From NCBI GenBank assembly GCA_905236145.1, contig CAJOOE010000108.1, positions 1-10,528 on the forward strand: a stretch of DNA of 10,528 nucleotides. The letters are read 5' to 3'. Numbering within the stretch: the stretch's first letter is position 1; each line of letters starts with the position of its first letter. The notes under the pieces were generated by a model. That model had not been told where the DNA came from. It saw only the letters and a list, made by a program, of their open reading frames with translations, and made no database searches. The DNA is from an uncultured Selenomonadaceae bacterium (GTDB lineage Bacteria > Bacillota > Negativicutes > Selenomonadales > Selenomonadaceae). Both the position numbers and the translations under genes were made by a program. Shown piece by piece: positions 1 to 7,195 of the stretch.

Positions 1-527
1 ACGCCGGATCCCGCCATAATTCCTATTCGCTGACCGTCGCCCATTGTTATCAGTCCGTCAATCGCCCGGACTCCGACATATAAAGTTTCGTGTATTCGCG
101 GACGCGTCAAAGGAGGCGGCGGCGGAGCCTGCAAGGGATATTCGATTTTCGACAAAATCGGACCGAGATCGTCCATCGGGTTGCCGAGTCCGTCCAAAAC
201 TCTGCCCAAAAGTTCTTCGCCGACTTTGACCTGCAACATTTTTTCCGCCGCGACGACTTCACAGCCCGGCCCCACGCCCTGCATTTCGCCGACCGGCATG
301 AGCATTACAAAACCTTCCCGAAATCCTACGACTTCAGCCGGTATCGGCGGCATATCCGGATTTTTCGGATAAATGTAGCAAAGTTCGCCGACGCTGACTG
401 TGGGTCCTCTGGTTTCTATGACAAGTCCGACAATTTGAGTGACTTTGCCGGTCAATTTTATGGTCTTTGCCTCGTGAATCGCGTCTTTGAATTTTTGAAG
501 ATTTATTTCACTCTTGATCGCACCCAT
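1..527 (-). CDS. fliI: Flagellum-specific ATP synthase FliI, N-terminal part (runs off the left edge)
   Basis: FliI is the cytoplasmic ATPase of the flagellar type III export apparatus and resembles the F1 beta subunit. My translation from the ATG at 527 gives 175 residues, MGAIKSEINLQKF onward, with no stop or frameshift. Visible blocks are the beta-barrel N-domain (GKVTQIVGLVIETRGP, about residues 27-42), VVGFREGFVMLMP (about 65-77), VKVGEELLGRVLDGLGNPMD (about 101-120), then GVRAIDGLITMGDGQRIGI. The last residues are AGSG, the start of the Walker A loop, where the window ends; the catalytic core is therefore not visible. The full protein is normally about 430-440 residues. No good Shine-Dalgarno lies before the ATG, but a stop 11 codons upstream in frame and the family's usual N-terminal length support it. 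It sits 46 bases behind purA with no terminator between. FliH, its usual upstream neighbour, is absent. A virulence-type secretion ATPase is less likely given the block sequences. Confidence 0.93.
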   Translation of the reverse strand, partial: MGAIKSEINLQKFKDAIHEAKTIKLTGKVTQIVGLVIETRGPTVSVGELCYIYPKNPDMPPIPAEVVGFREGFVMLMPVGEMQGVGPGCEVVAAEKMLQVKVGEELLGRVLDGLGNPMDDLGPILSKIEYPLQAPPPPPLTRPRIHETLYVGVRAIDGLITMGDGQRIGIMAGSG

Positions 528-573
528 TTTTTTATCCGCACTTTCTTTTTTGTCGGTGTGTTAAAGAATTTTC

Positions 574-1860
574 CTAAAAAATATCTTCGGCAATTACGAT
601 TGTCTGATCTCTGTTCGGTCCGACGGAAACAATCCCGAGTTTTATTCCGGTGACTTCAGCCATCCTCTGCAAATATTTTTTCGCGTTCTCCGGCAAATCT
701 TCATATCGGCGAATTTTGCTTATATCGGTTTTCCAGCCGGCAAAAGTTTCGTAAACCGGTTTTACTTTCGCCAAAGTTTTCAGACAAGCCGGAATTTCGT
801 TTAAAATTTCGCCGTCAAGTTCGTAAGCCGTACACATTTTAATTTCGTCGAAACCGTCCAAAATATCCAGCCGGGTAACTGCCATGTAATCGGTTCCGGA
901 AAGGGAGCCGGAATATTTTACAACGCAGGCATCAAGCCAACCGGTTCTGCGGGGACGACCCGTGACCGTGCCGAACTCATGTCCTGCCTCCCGCAATTTG
1001 TCGCCGATCTCGCCCGGCTGTTCCGTCGGGAAAGGCCCTTCACCCACACGGGTACAGTAAGCCTTGACCACGCCGAAAACCTTTCCGATTTTTTTCGGAG
1101 CAACGCCCGCTCCCACGCAAACGCCGCCGGAAATCGGGTGGCTTGCCGTAACATAGGGATAAGTCCCGTAATCAATGTCAAGCATCGTCGCCTGAGCACC
1201 TTCAAACAAAACTTTCTTGCCGGCATCAATTTCCCGGTTAAGCAGTGCTATTGTGTCGCAGACGTAAGGACGGATCCGGTCGGCGTAACCTTCATACTCT
1301 TTCAAAATTTCTTCGTACTTCAAAGGCGGGGCGTTGTAAACTTTTTCCAAAATCGGATTTTTTATTTCAAGCAAAATTTTCAGCTTTTCGGCAAATTCTT
1401 CCCGCTCGATCAAATCGCAGACACGAATACCGATCCTGTCGTCTTTGTCGATATAGCAAGGCCCTATTCCGCGTTTCGTCGTTCCGATTTTTCCCTTGCC
1501 CCTCATTTTCTCGTTGAGTTCGTCCATGATTTTATGGTAAGGCATTACGACGTGTGCCCGGTTTGAAATTCTGATACCGGAAACGTCGATTCCCCTTGCC
1601 TTCATCGCGTCCGTTTCTTCAAGCAAAACTTGCGGATCCAAAACAACGCCGTTACCGATGACGCAAAGAGTATTTTTATACAAAATCCCGGAGGGCAACA
1701 GCCGCAATTTATATTCCTCTCCGTCAACTGCGACGGTGTGTCCGGCATTGCTGCCGCCCTGAAAACGGACGACAATATCCGCTTTTTGGGCAAGATAATC
1801 CACAATTTTACCTTTTCCTTCGTCGCCCCACTGCGACCCGCTTATGACAACGGTTGACAT
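574..1860 (-). CDS. purA: Adenylosuccinate synthetase
   Basis: PurA joins IMP and aspartate using GTP to give adenylosuccinate, the first committed step from IMP to AMP, in the cytoplasm. With the start at 1860 the protein has 428 residues, normal for bacteria (E. coli has 432). The N-terminal GTP/IMP loop GDEGKGK is at 12-18, with catalytic Asp13. NAGHT is at 38-42, with catalytic His41. TTKRGIGP is at 127-134, GTVTGRPRRTGWLD at 297-310, and the guanine-binding end GPNRDQTIVI near 414-423. The frame opens 12 codons earlier at an ATG overlapping the lysA stop, but homology begins at MSTVVISGSQWGDEG. That Met has a strong ribosome site (AGGAG, 9 bases upstream), so 1860 is chosen. It follows lysA by 35 bases and precedes fliI by 46. 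No purine riboswitch or other leader structure was seen. The sequence looks complete with all key residues. Confidence 0.98.
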   Translation of the reverse strand: MSTVVISGSQWGDEGKGKIVDYLAQKADIVVRFQGGSNAGHTVAVDGEEYKLRLLPSGILYKNTLCVIGNGVVLDPQVLLEETDAMKARGIDVSGIRISNRAHVVMPYHKIMDELNEKMRGKGKIGTTKRGIGPCYIDKDDRIGIRVCDLIEREEFAEKLKILLEIKNPILEKVYNAPPLKYEEILKEYEGYADRIRPYVCDTIALLNREIDAGKKVLFEGAQATMLDIDYGTYPYVTASHPISGGVCVGAGVAPKKIGKVFGVVKAYCTRVGEGPFPTEQPGEIGDKLREAGHEFGTVTGRPRRTGWLDACVVKYSGSLSGTDYMAVTRLDILDGFDEIKMCTAYELDGEILNEIPACLKTLAKVKPVYETFAGWKTDISKIRRYEDLPENAKKYLQRMAEVTGIKLGIVSVGPNRDQTIVIAEDIF

Positions 1861-1869
1861 TTTATTTCT

Positions 1870-1878
1870 CTCCTCTCC
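1870..1878 (-). promoter_or_regulatory. Ribosome binding site deciding the purA start
   Basis: On the minus strand this reads GGAGAGGAG, with the AGGAG core 9 bases before the ATG at 1860. It favours that ATG over the in-frame ATG at 1896, which overlaps the lysA stop codon and would add 12 residues with no family similarity. Confidence 0.8.
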
Positions 1879-1895
1879 GACAAAACAGGGTGTCA

Positions 1896-3170
1896 TTAAA
1901 AATTCAAAGTTGCAAAATAATCGTCCAAAGTTTCGGCACGACGAATCATTTCAAGTTCTCCGTTTTCACGCAGAAGAAGTTCGGCACTTCTCAATTTCCC
2001 GTTGTAATTGAAACCCATTGCATGACCGTGAGCACCGGTGTCATGAATTATTACAATGTCACCTGTGTCGATTTTCGGCAAATTCCTGTCGATTGCAAAT
2101 TTGTCGTTGTTTTCGCAAAGTGAGCCGGTCACATCGTAAATTTGATCTTGCGGCTCGTTTTCCTTGCCGACGACCGTAATGTGATGATACGCACCGTAAA
2201 GAGCCGGACGCATTAAATTTGCCATGCAGGAATCAAGACCGATATAATTTTTGTAAGTGTTTTTCTCGTGCAGGACTGTCGAAACAAGCCAGCCGGCATT
2301 TCCGGTCATCGCCCGTCCGCTTTCCGTCGCAATACGAATTTTTTCCATTCCGGCGGGAATCAAAATTTCATTGTACAAATTCCGGATACCTTCGCCGACT
2401 TTCTGCAAATTCACCGGCTTTTCGTCCGGGCGGTAAGGAATACCGATGCCGCCGCCCAAATTTATAAACTCAAAATTTATTCCCAGCCGCTTTTTTATTT
2501 CGGCGGCAAGTTCAAACATAATTCTGCCGGTGTAAATAAAAGTTTCCGCTTTTCTTTCGTTCGACGCTATCATGGTATGAAGTCCGAATCTCTTAACGCC
2601 TTTGTTCAAAGCAAGTTCGTAGCCTTCAAAAATCTGCTCGCGTGTCAAGCCGTATTTCGCTTCAGCCGGGCGACCGATAATGTCGTTGCCGTCGTTCATT
2701 ATGTCGGCGGGATTGTAGCGAAAAGACAGGCAAGCCGGCATACCGGCGTTTTTCTCCAAATATTCGACGTGAGTAATGTCGTCAAGGTTTATTATCGCTC
2801 CGAGTTCAATCGCCTTTTGAAATTCTTCCGCCGGCGTGTCGTTTGAAGTCAGCATAATTTTTTCTCCGGTGACTCCCGCCCGTTCACTGATAAAAAGTTC
2901 GGCAATCGAACTGCAATCCGTCCCGGCTCCGTCGTCGGCAAGGATTTTCACTATTGCCGGATTGGGCGTTGCTTTTACGGCGAAATGTTCGCGAAATTCC
3001 GGAGCCCAAGAAAATGCCTCACGCAAACGGCGGAAATTTTCGCGAATCGTTTTTTCGTCGTAAAGGTGGAAAGGCGTGGGAAATTTTTTTATGACTTCGC
3101 TCAATTTTTCGGCGGAAAGCGGAAAAGTTTTCGGCGTGTGAAAAGTTTCCGCACGATTTTTTTTCTGCAT
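1896..3170 (-). CDS. lysA: Diaminopimelate decarboxylase (fold-type III PLP enzyme)
   Basis: LysA decarboxylates meso-diaminopimelate to L-lysine, the last step of the pathway, using pyridoxal phosphate. The 424 residues form an alanine-racemase-like barrel followed by a beta domain. FAVKATPNP (63-71) holds the PLP lysine, Lys66. His198 lies in RFGLHT, the glycine loop NLGGGIG is at 237-243, and ESGR at 283-286 should bind PLP phosphate. CENND (352-356) is the cross-dimer active-site loop, and GAHGHAMGFNYNG (379-391) ends the site. Many LysA proteins have EPGR and GAYG; the ESGR and GAHGHAMG forms fit, as I recall, a subfamily common in Clostridia that is annotated as diaminopimelate decarboxylase. 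A lysine/ornithine or carboxynorspermidine decarboxylase is a less likely alternative. A strong ribosome site, GGAGGT, lies 6 bases before the ATG. It leads the lysA-purA-fliI series. No lysine riboswitch is recognisable in the 175-base leader. Confidence 0.88.
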   Translation of the reverse strand: MQKKNRAETFHTPKTFPLSAEKLSEVIKKFPTPFHLYDEKTIRENFRRLREAFSWAPEFREHFAVKATPNPAIVKILADDGAGTDCSSIAELFISERAGVTGEKIMLTSNDTPAEEFQKAIELGAIINLDDITHVEYLEKNAGMPACLSFRYNPADIMNDGNDIIGRPAEAKYGLTREQIFEGYELALNKGVKRFGLHTMIASNERKAETFIYTGRIMFELAAEIKKRLGINFEFINLGGGIGIPYRPDEKPVNLQKVGEGIRNLYNEILIPAGMEKIRIATESGRAMTGNAGWLVSTVLHEKNTYKNYIGLDSCMANLMRPALYGAYHHITVVGKENEPQDQIYDVTGSLCENNDKFAIDRNLPKIDTGDIVIIHDTGAHGHAMGFNYNGKLRSAELLLRENGELEMIRRAETLDDYFATLNF

Positions 3171-3256
3171 AAATTTACCTCCGGTTAAAAGTTTTTTTGA
3201 CTGATGCAGGTGAAACCTTCATAATTTTTTTCACATTGTTTTTTCTGCCGACATTT

Positions 3257-3274
3257 AAATTTCCCTGCAAAAAA
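3257..3274 (-). repeat. 18-base intergenic element, copy 1 (upstream of lysA)
   Basis: On the minus strand this reads TTTTTTGCAGGGAAATTT, 86 bases before the lysA start. It matches 17 of 18 bases with the copy at 7745-7762 ahead of fabZ, in the same orientation relative to the gene. Both are intergenic and ahead of the first gene of a minus-strand operon. It may belong to a promoter or a regulator site; I could not define -35 and -10 boxes around it with confidence. Confidence 0.5.
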
Positions 3275-3301
3275 TTGAAAAGTCCGGTCGGCGTATTTTA
3301 A

Positions 3302-3338
3302 ATAAAAAATGCCTTTGTCCGAAAAAAGACAAATGGCA
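3302..3338 (-). terminator. Rho-independent terminator after the phosphatase gene
   Basis: Read on the minus strand, TGCCATTTGTC (3338-3328) pairs with GACAAAGGCA (3319-3310), with one bulged base and a loop of about 8 bases. A run of T broken by one A follows directly. It begins 7 bases beyond the TAA stop of the phosphatase gene (3346-3348), so it should end the fabZ-lpxA-lpxI-phosphatase transcript. It also separates that operon from lysA downstream. The stem is AT-rich but well formed. Confidence 0.82.
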
Positions 3339-3345
3339 ATCGAGA

Positions 3346-5508
3346 TTAAATTTTCACGGCAAGCATCGTTATATCGTCCGATTGTTCAAATCCGTCAACG
3401 TGTTTGTCCAAAGATTCTCTGACGGTCGCCAAAACTTCATGCAAGTTTTTGTTGCCCAAATCCGCACCGTTCAAACATTCTTCAAGTCTTTCCGGCGTGT
3501 ACTGTTCGCCGTCGGAGTTCATTGCCTCCGTCACTCCGTCAGTATACATAAAGAGAATATCGCCGGGATTTACAAAAATTTCCTGTTGTTTGAAAGTTGC
3601 TCGCGGAGAAATTCCAAGCACTTTATTTTTCTCAAGCTGCAAAAATTCCGCTTGATTTTCCTTCTTCCTGTAAATCATCGGCGGATTGTGTCCGGCGTTT
3701 ACGAAAGAAAATTTTCCGGTGTTTATTTCCAACATTCCGACAAAAGCCGTCACAAACATCATCGCGTCATTGTTTTGGCAGAGTTGTTGATTGGTGCAGG
3801 TTACGACTGCGGAAACGTCATCGGCACCGCTCATGGTCAGGGAAAAATTTTTCAAAATGGTTTTTGATATGACCATAAACAGAGCCGCCGGGACTCCTTT
3901 GCCGGAAACGTCGGCAATGGTAATCATCAAATGATTTTCGTCCAAGAAATAAAAATCGTAAAAATCGCCGCCGACTTCTTTTGCCGGCTCCATTGTCGCA
4001 AAGAGTGAAATTTTTTCGCTCTCCGGAAAATCTTTCGGCAACATACTTTCCTGAATTTCCGTCGCAACATTCAATTCCGTCGCAATTCTCTCTTTCTCTG
4101 CGGTGACAAGAGTCAAATTTTCCGTGTACTTTTTCAATTCGTCGGTCATTGCATTGAAACAGACGGCAAGGTGTTCAAGCTCGTTTCCGGTGTGAACTTC
4201 AATTTTGTTGTCCCAATTTCCGCTTGCAATATCTCGAACGCCGTCGGTCAAAACCTGCAAAGGTGCGGTAAATTTTTCCGCAATCTTGCGACCGATTGAC
4301 GAAACCAAAGCGACCAATCCGATAAAAACCGCAATCATCGCCAAAATTACAAATTTTATGGAATCGTTGAGGGAATCGACAAAACCGCCGGTACTCTTTT
4401 CAATCTCTTGAGTGTTGAGAGTCGCGACGGAAATTATTTCTTCCTCTTCGACGGCAACGCCGAAACTCCACCAAGTATTTTTTATCGGAGCATACGCGAC
4501 ATAATAATTTTTTCCGTCAAATTTCACAAGATCAAATCCGGTTTCTCCCGCAGCCATTTTCTTTGCCGTATTTGCAAGTGAAGGTTCCTCGTAATCGAAA
4601 AGGCTGGGATCGTTTGAAAGATTGTTGTCGTAATCTATGCCGAATGCTCCCTCAAATTTCGGCGAATTGATAACCTGCCCGGTTCTGTTGTTGAGAGTGA
4701 AGGCAAATCCGGTTTCGCCGAATTTTGTATCTTTTACAATGTTATCAACGTCTATCATCAGTCTGCCCTCACCGACAACGCCGGCAATTTCACCGTTCGC
4801 GTCAAGGTAGGGGGCGGCACAACCTATGGCAAGTCCTCTGCCGAGTGAGTCGGCAAAAATTTCCGTGAAAGTCAAAGATTTTGCTTCCATCGCATTTTTA
4901 TACCAGGGACGCACCCTGTAATCGTTCGGAATGGGAACATTATTCGCGTCAACCCTTTTGTCGGATACCCGGTCAACCGAGATGTCAAAGCCGTTTTTTG
5001 AGGCAACATAGTTTGATGCAATGGTATTGTTATTGTCGTAAAGTCTTATCATTATATCCTGAAGATTGGACATCAGTCCGAGTTCATAGGCTACGGACGC
5101 GGGATTCAAACCTTCACGGAATTGAAGTTGCGGAGTGACCTTGCCGGCATTTTTTCTGTCGGGAGGATTTACCGGTCGCGGAGAATAATTTTGCGGGTGG
5201 TGCAGTATGTAAGACATTTCATTTTGCAACATTCTCACATCTCCGGCAAAATTGTCGAAGAAATTATTTATATGTTTTGCCCTCTCTTGAACAATTCCGT
5301 TCATCGCCGCCTCGGCACTTTTTCTCAAAGCGTCGCTGCCGGTTTCTGCTGCCGAGTCTCCGATTTCCCTGCCGATATTTACTGCGTCCGATTTTACCCT
5401 GAACATTCCGTAAAGAGCGACGGAGCCGGAAATAAAAAGAGTTATAAGCCCGCAAGCCAAAAGCAGATAAGTCACCTGCTTTTTTATTCCCATTCGCTTT
5501 ATATTCAA
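3346..5508 (-). CDS. Membrane-bound SpoIIE/RsbU-type PP2C phosphatase with periplasmic Cache sensor and HAMP domain
   Basis: This predicted sensor phosphatase most likely dephosphorylates a serine/threonine-phosphorylated partner, classically an anti-anti-sigma factor; no partner is in the window. The 720 residues run in order: TM helix about 12-36; extracytoplasmic region about 37-383 resembling a double Cache sensor (RPWY at 200-203, closing WWSFGVAVEEEEI near 346-358); second TM helix about 384-406; HAMP domain about 407-460 (FTAPLQVLTDGVRDIASGNW); a coiled linker; and the phosphatase from about 484. Motifs there are EIQESMLP (484-491), GGDFYD (513-518), IADVSGKG (531-538), NAGHNPP (604-610), YTDG (655-658) and SDDIT (710-714). 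The acidic metal ligands (Asp515, 533, 657, 711/712) all appear intact, so it should be active. The start is TTG with GGTGAG 6 bases before it; the ATG at codon 6 (5493) lacks a ribosome site. It lies 18 bases behind lpxI in the same reading frame and ends the operon. Confidence 0.92.
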   Translation of the reverse strand: MNIKRMGIKKQVTYLLLACGLITLFISGSVALYGMFRVKSDAVNIGREIGDSAAETGSDALRKSAEAAMNGIVQERAKHINNFFDNFAGDVRMLQNEMSYILHHPQNYSPRPVNPPDRKNAGKVTPQLQFREGLNPASVAYELGLMSNLQDIMIRLYDNNNTIASNYVASKNGFDISVDRVSDKRVDANNVPIPNDYRVRPWYKNAMEAKSLTFTEIFADSLGRGLAIGCAAPYLDANGEIAGVVGEGRLMIDVDNIVKDTKFGETGFAFTLNNRTGQVINSPKFEGAFGIDYDNNLSNDPSLFDYEEPSLANTAKKMAAGETGFDLVKFDGKNYYVAYAPIKNTWWSFGVAVEEEEIISVATLNTQEIEKSTGGFVDSLNDSIKFVILAMIAVFIGLVALVSSIGRKIAEKFTAPLQVLTDGVRDIASGNWDNKIEVHTGNELEHLAVCFNAMTDELKKYTENLTLVTAEKERIATELNVATEIQESMLPKDFPESEKISLFATMEPAKEVGGDFYDFYFLDENHLMITIADVSGKGVPAALFMVISKTILKNFSLTMSGADDVSAVVTCTNQQLCQNNDAMMFVTAFVGMLEINTGKFSFVNAGHNPPMIYRKKENQAEFLQLEKNKVLGISPRATFKQQEIFVNPGDILFMYTDGVTEAMNSDGEQYTPERLEECLNGADLGNKNLHEVLATVRESLDKHVDGFEQSDDITMLAVKI

Positions 5509-5514
5509 AATTTT

Positions 5515-5523
5515 CTCACCACC
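5515..5523 (-). promoter_or_regulatory. Ribosome binding site supporting a TTG start for the phosphatase
   Basis: On the minus strand this reads GGTGGTGAG, ending 6 bases before TTG at 5508. It lies inside the 18-base gap behind the lpxI stop codon. The only nearby ATG, five codons further in (5493), has no comparable site, so TTG is the better start. The short gap suggests the gene is translated by ribosomes that have just finished lpxI. Confidence 0.65.
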
Positions 5524-5526
5524 GAC

Positions 5527-6330
5527 TTACATCGCAACAACGGCAATTCCCTTTTCGTCCGCGAATTTTACCACGCCGGCAATATCGACAAGCAAAGTTT
5601 TGTCCGCCTCGATGGCAAGAGCCGTTGCTCCGACTTCAGCCATTTTCTCCAAAGTCTGCAATCCGACCGTCGGAACGTCGAAACGATTGTCCTGCTTCGG
5701 CTTTGCGACTTTGACGACAACGGCATTTCCGTTTGCCAACTTCCCGCCGCGTAAAATGCAAGCATCCGTCCCTTCAATCGCCTCAAGGGCCATGACCGCC
5801 GTATTTTTTACGACGACCGTTTGACCCACATCAAGCCGTCCCAACTCTTTGGCAATCATAAATCCGAATTCCATATCCCGGCGCTCAATATCCGAAGGTT
5901 CGCGTCCGGCTATATTTCCCCTGTGCGGCATAAGTTTCCGGATAAGCAAAGTTTGATCGAAAGTCTTTATTCCTTCCTTCGCCAATTCCCGGACAAAGGC
6001 AAGCATGATTGTATCGTCGCTCCTGTCCGGCAGTGACATAATTATTTGCAAGGCTCTCGCGTCCGGCAAAATCCCGCCGCCGAATAAAAGTTCCTTCGTC
6101 ACCTTGCCGATCATCATAATTTGTTCGACTTGATTTTCCTTCAAATAATTTATGATTGAATCGACTTGTGCAACGCTTATTGATTGAAAGTCCGCCGCAA
6201 ATTCCGAAATTTCCGGATCGCTGTCCGGCAAAAGTCCGACTGCATAAACTTCATAGCCGGAATTTTTCGCCGCCCTTGCACATTCGACCGGCAATCTTCC
6301 GACTCCCGCCAAAATTCCGAGTTTTTCCAT
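5527..6330 (-). CDS. lpxI: UDP-2,3-diacylglucosamine pyrophosphatase LpxI (DUF1009 family)
   Basis: LpxI hydrolyses UDP-2,3-diacylglucosamine to lipid X and UMP, the fourth step of lipid A synthesis. It is the unrelated substitute for LpxH in many non-enteric Gram-negatives, including Negativicutes. The 267 residues match the family's usual length of about 270-280. Visible signatures are the N-terminal GILAGVGRLPVE (5-16), GKVTKELLF (75-83), and RFDVPTVG (216-223), whose Asp218 probably corresponds to the catalytic aspartate known from the Caulobacter enzyme. IEADKTLLVD (240-249) lies near the C-terminus. A strong ribosome site, GGAGGAG, stands 5 bases before the ATG. It lies 17 bases behind lpxA, and the phosphatase gene follows after 18 bases in the same frame. 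I see no missing motif. LpxB, the usual next enzyme, is not encoded in this window. Confidence 0.94.
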   Translation of the reverse strand: MEKLGILAGVGRLPVECARAAKNSGYEVYAVGLLPDSDPEISEFAADFQSISVAQVDSIINYLKENQVEQIMMIGKVTKELLFGGGILPDARALQIIMSLPDRSDDTIMLAFVRELAKEGIKTFDQTLLIRKLMPHRGNIAGREPSDIERRDMEFGFMIAKELGRLDVGQTVVVKNTAVMALEAIEGTDACILRGGKLANGNAVVVKVAKPKQDNRFDVPTVGLQTLEKMAEVGATALAIEADKTLLVDIAGVVKFADEKGIAVVAM

Positions 6331-6347
6331 TTAATCTCCTCCGACAA

Positions 6348-7169
6348 TTACTTCTCTTCAAAGTCGCGGCGTTCGCGGCAAATCCCGCGTTCCGCATTTC
6401 TCAAAAATCTCAAGAAGTGTTCGACTTCTTCGCAAGAATCGACTTCCTGTTCGATAACCGCTATTGCCTCCGCAAGGCTCAAGCCGGAACGGTACAAAAT
6501 TTTGTAAGCCTTTTTGATGTTGCGGCGTGATTCAAGCGGGATACCTGCACGGGAAATTCCGACGCTGTTGAGTCCCACGACTTTCGCCGGATGACCGTCA
6601 ACGATTGTGTAAGGCACAACGTCCTGGACAAGTTTACTCATGCCGCCGACCATCGCGTTGCGTCCGATTTTTACGAATTGATGAACTCCCGCCATTCCGC
6701 CGATAACCACTCTGTCCTCGACTATCGCGTGACCGGCACAGCTTGCCAAATTCGACATTATGACGTGATTGCCCAAAAGGCAGTTGTGAGCGACGTGGAT
6801 ATAAGCCATCAAAAGGCAATCGTTTCCTATTCGCGTTTCGTTTTCTTCGCCGGTTGCCCGGTGAATTGTCGCACCCTCGCGAATAACCGTCCTGTCGCCT
6901 ATGAAGGTATAACTTCTCTCTCCTTTGAATTTTAAATCCTGCGGCTCCTCGCCGACCGACGCAAATTGAAAAATCCGGCAGTCTTTGCCTATCGTCGTCC
7001 ATTTCGCAATTACGGCGTTCGGACCTATGTCGGATCCGTCTCCTATTTCCACCTCGTCGCCTATCACGCAATTGGGCCCGATTATTACATTTTTCCCTAT
7101 CTTCGCGCTCGGCGAAACGACCGCGCTCGAATGAATAAAGGTTTCTCCGTTATTTTCCGGTGTTGTCAT
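6348..7169 (-). CDS. lpxA: UDP-N-acetylglucosamine acyltransferase LpxA
   Basis: LpxA transfers a 3-hydroxyacyl chain from acyl carrier protein to UDP-GlcNAc, the first step of lipid A synthesis, in the cytoplasm as a trimer. The 273 residues begin with the left-handed beta-helix of hexapeptide repeats (about 11-195, e.g. VVSPSAKIGKNVIIGPNCVIG). A helical C-terminal domain follows (KKAYKILYRSGLSLAEA). The block IHVAHNCLLGN holds His128, which aligns with the E. coli catalytic His125. VHQF is at 162-165. In MVGGMSKL (173-180), Gly176 aligns with E. coli Gly173, the residue that allows a C14 chain; that inference about chain length is mine. The E. coli protein has 262 residues, so this one is slightly longer, with a charged tail RERRDFEEK. 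The ATG has GGGTGA close by (3 bases) and GGGAG further back (11 bases). It follows fabZ by 26 bases, so the acyl-chain-forming and chain-using steps are encoded together. Confidence 0.97.
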   Translation of the reverse strand: MTTPENNGETFIHSSAVVSPSAKIGKNVIIGPNCVIGDEVEIGDGSDIGPNAVIAKWTTIGKDCRIFQFASVGEEPQDLKFKGERSYTFIGDRTVIREGATIHRATGEENETRIGNDCLLMAYIHVAHNCLLGNHVIMSNLASCAGHAIVEDRVVIGGMAGVHQFVKIGRNAMVGGMSKLVQDVVPYTIVDGHPAKVVGLNSVGISRAGIPLESRRNIKKAYKILYRSGLSLAEAIAVIEQEVDSCEEVEHFLRFLRNAERGICRERRDFEEK

Positions 7170-7195
7170 TTTTCACCCGACTCCCTTTTACTCAA

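Noticed and set aside
90..653. Plus-strand open frame of 187 codons over fliI and the end of purA
   Set aside because: The minus strand here encodes recognisable FliI and PurA; the plus frame is rich in Arg, Phe and Ser, typical of a shadow frame, and spans two real genes.
979..1566. Plus-strand open frame of 195 codons inside purA
   Set aside because: Lies wholly within the conserved PurA reading frame on the other strand; no ribosome site or domain.
3171..3345. Possible lysine riboswitch ahead of lysA
   Set aside because: The 175-base gap holds the phosphatase terminator and the 18-base element. I could not find the conserved L-box junction sequences or a nested multi-stem fold. A covariance-model search would settle it.
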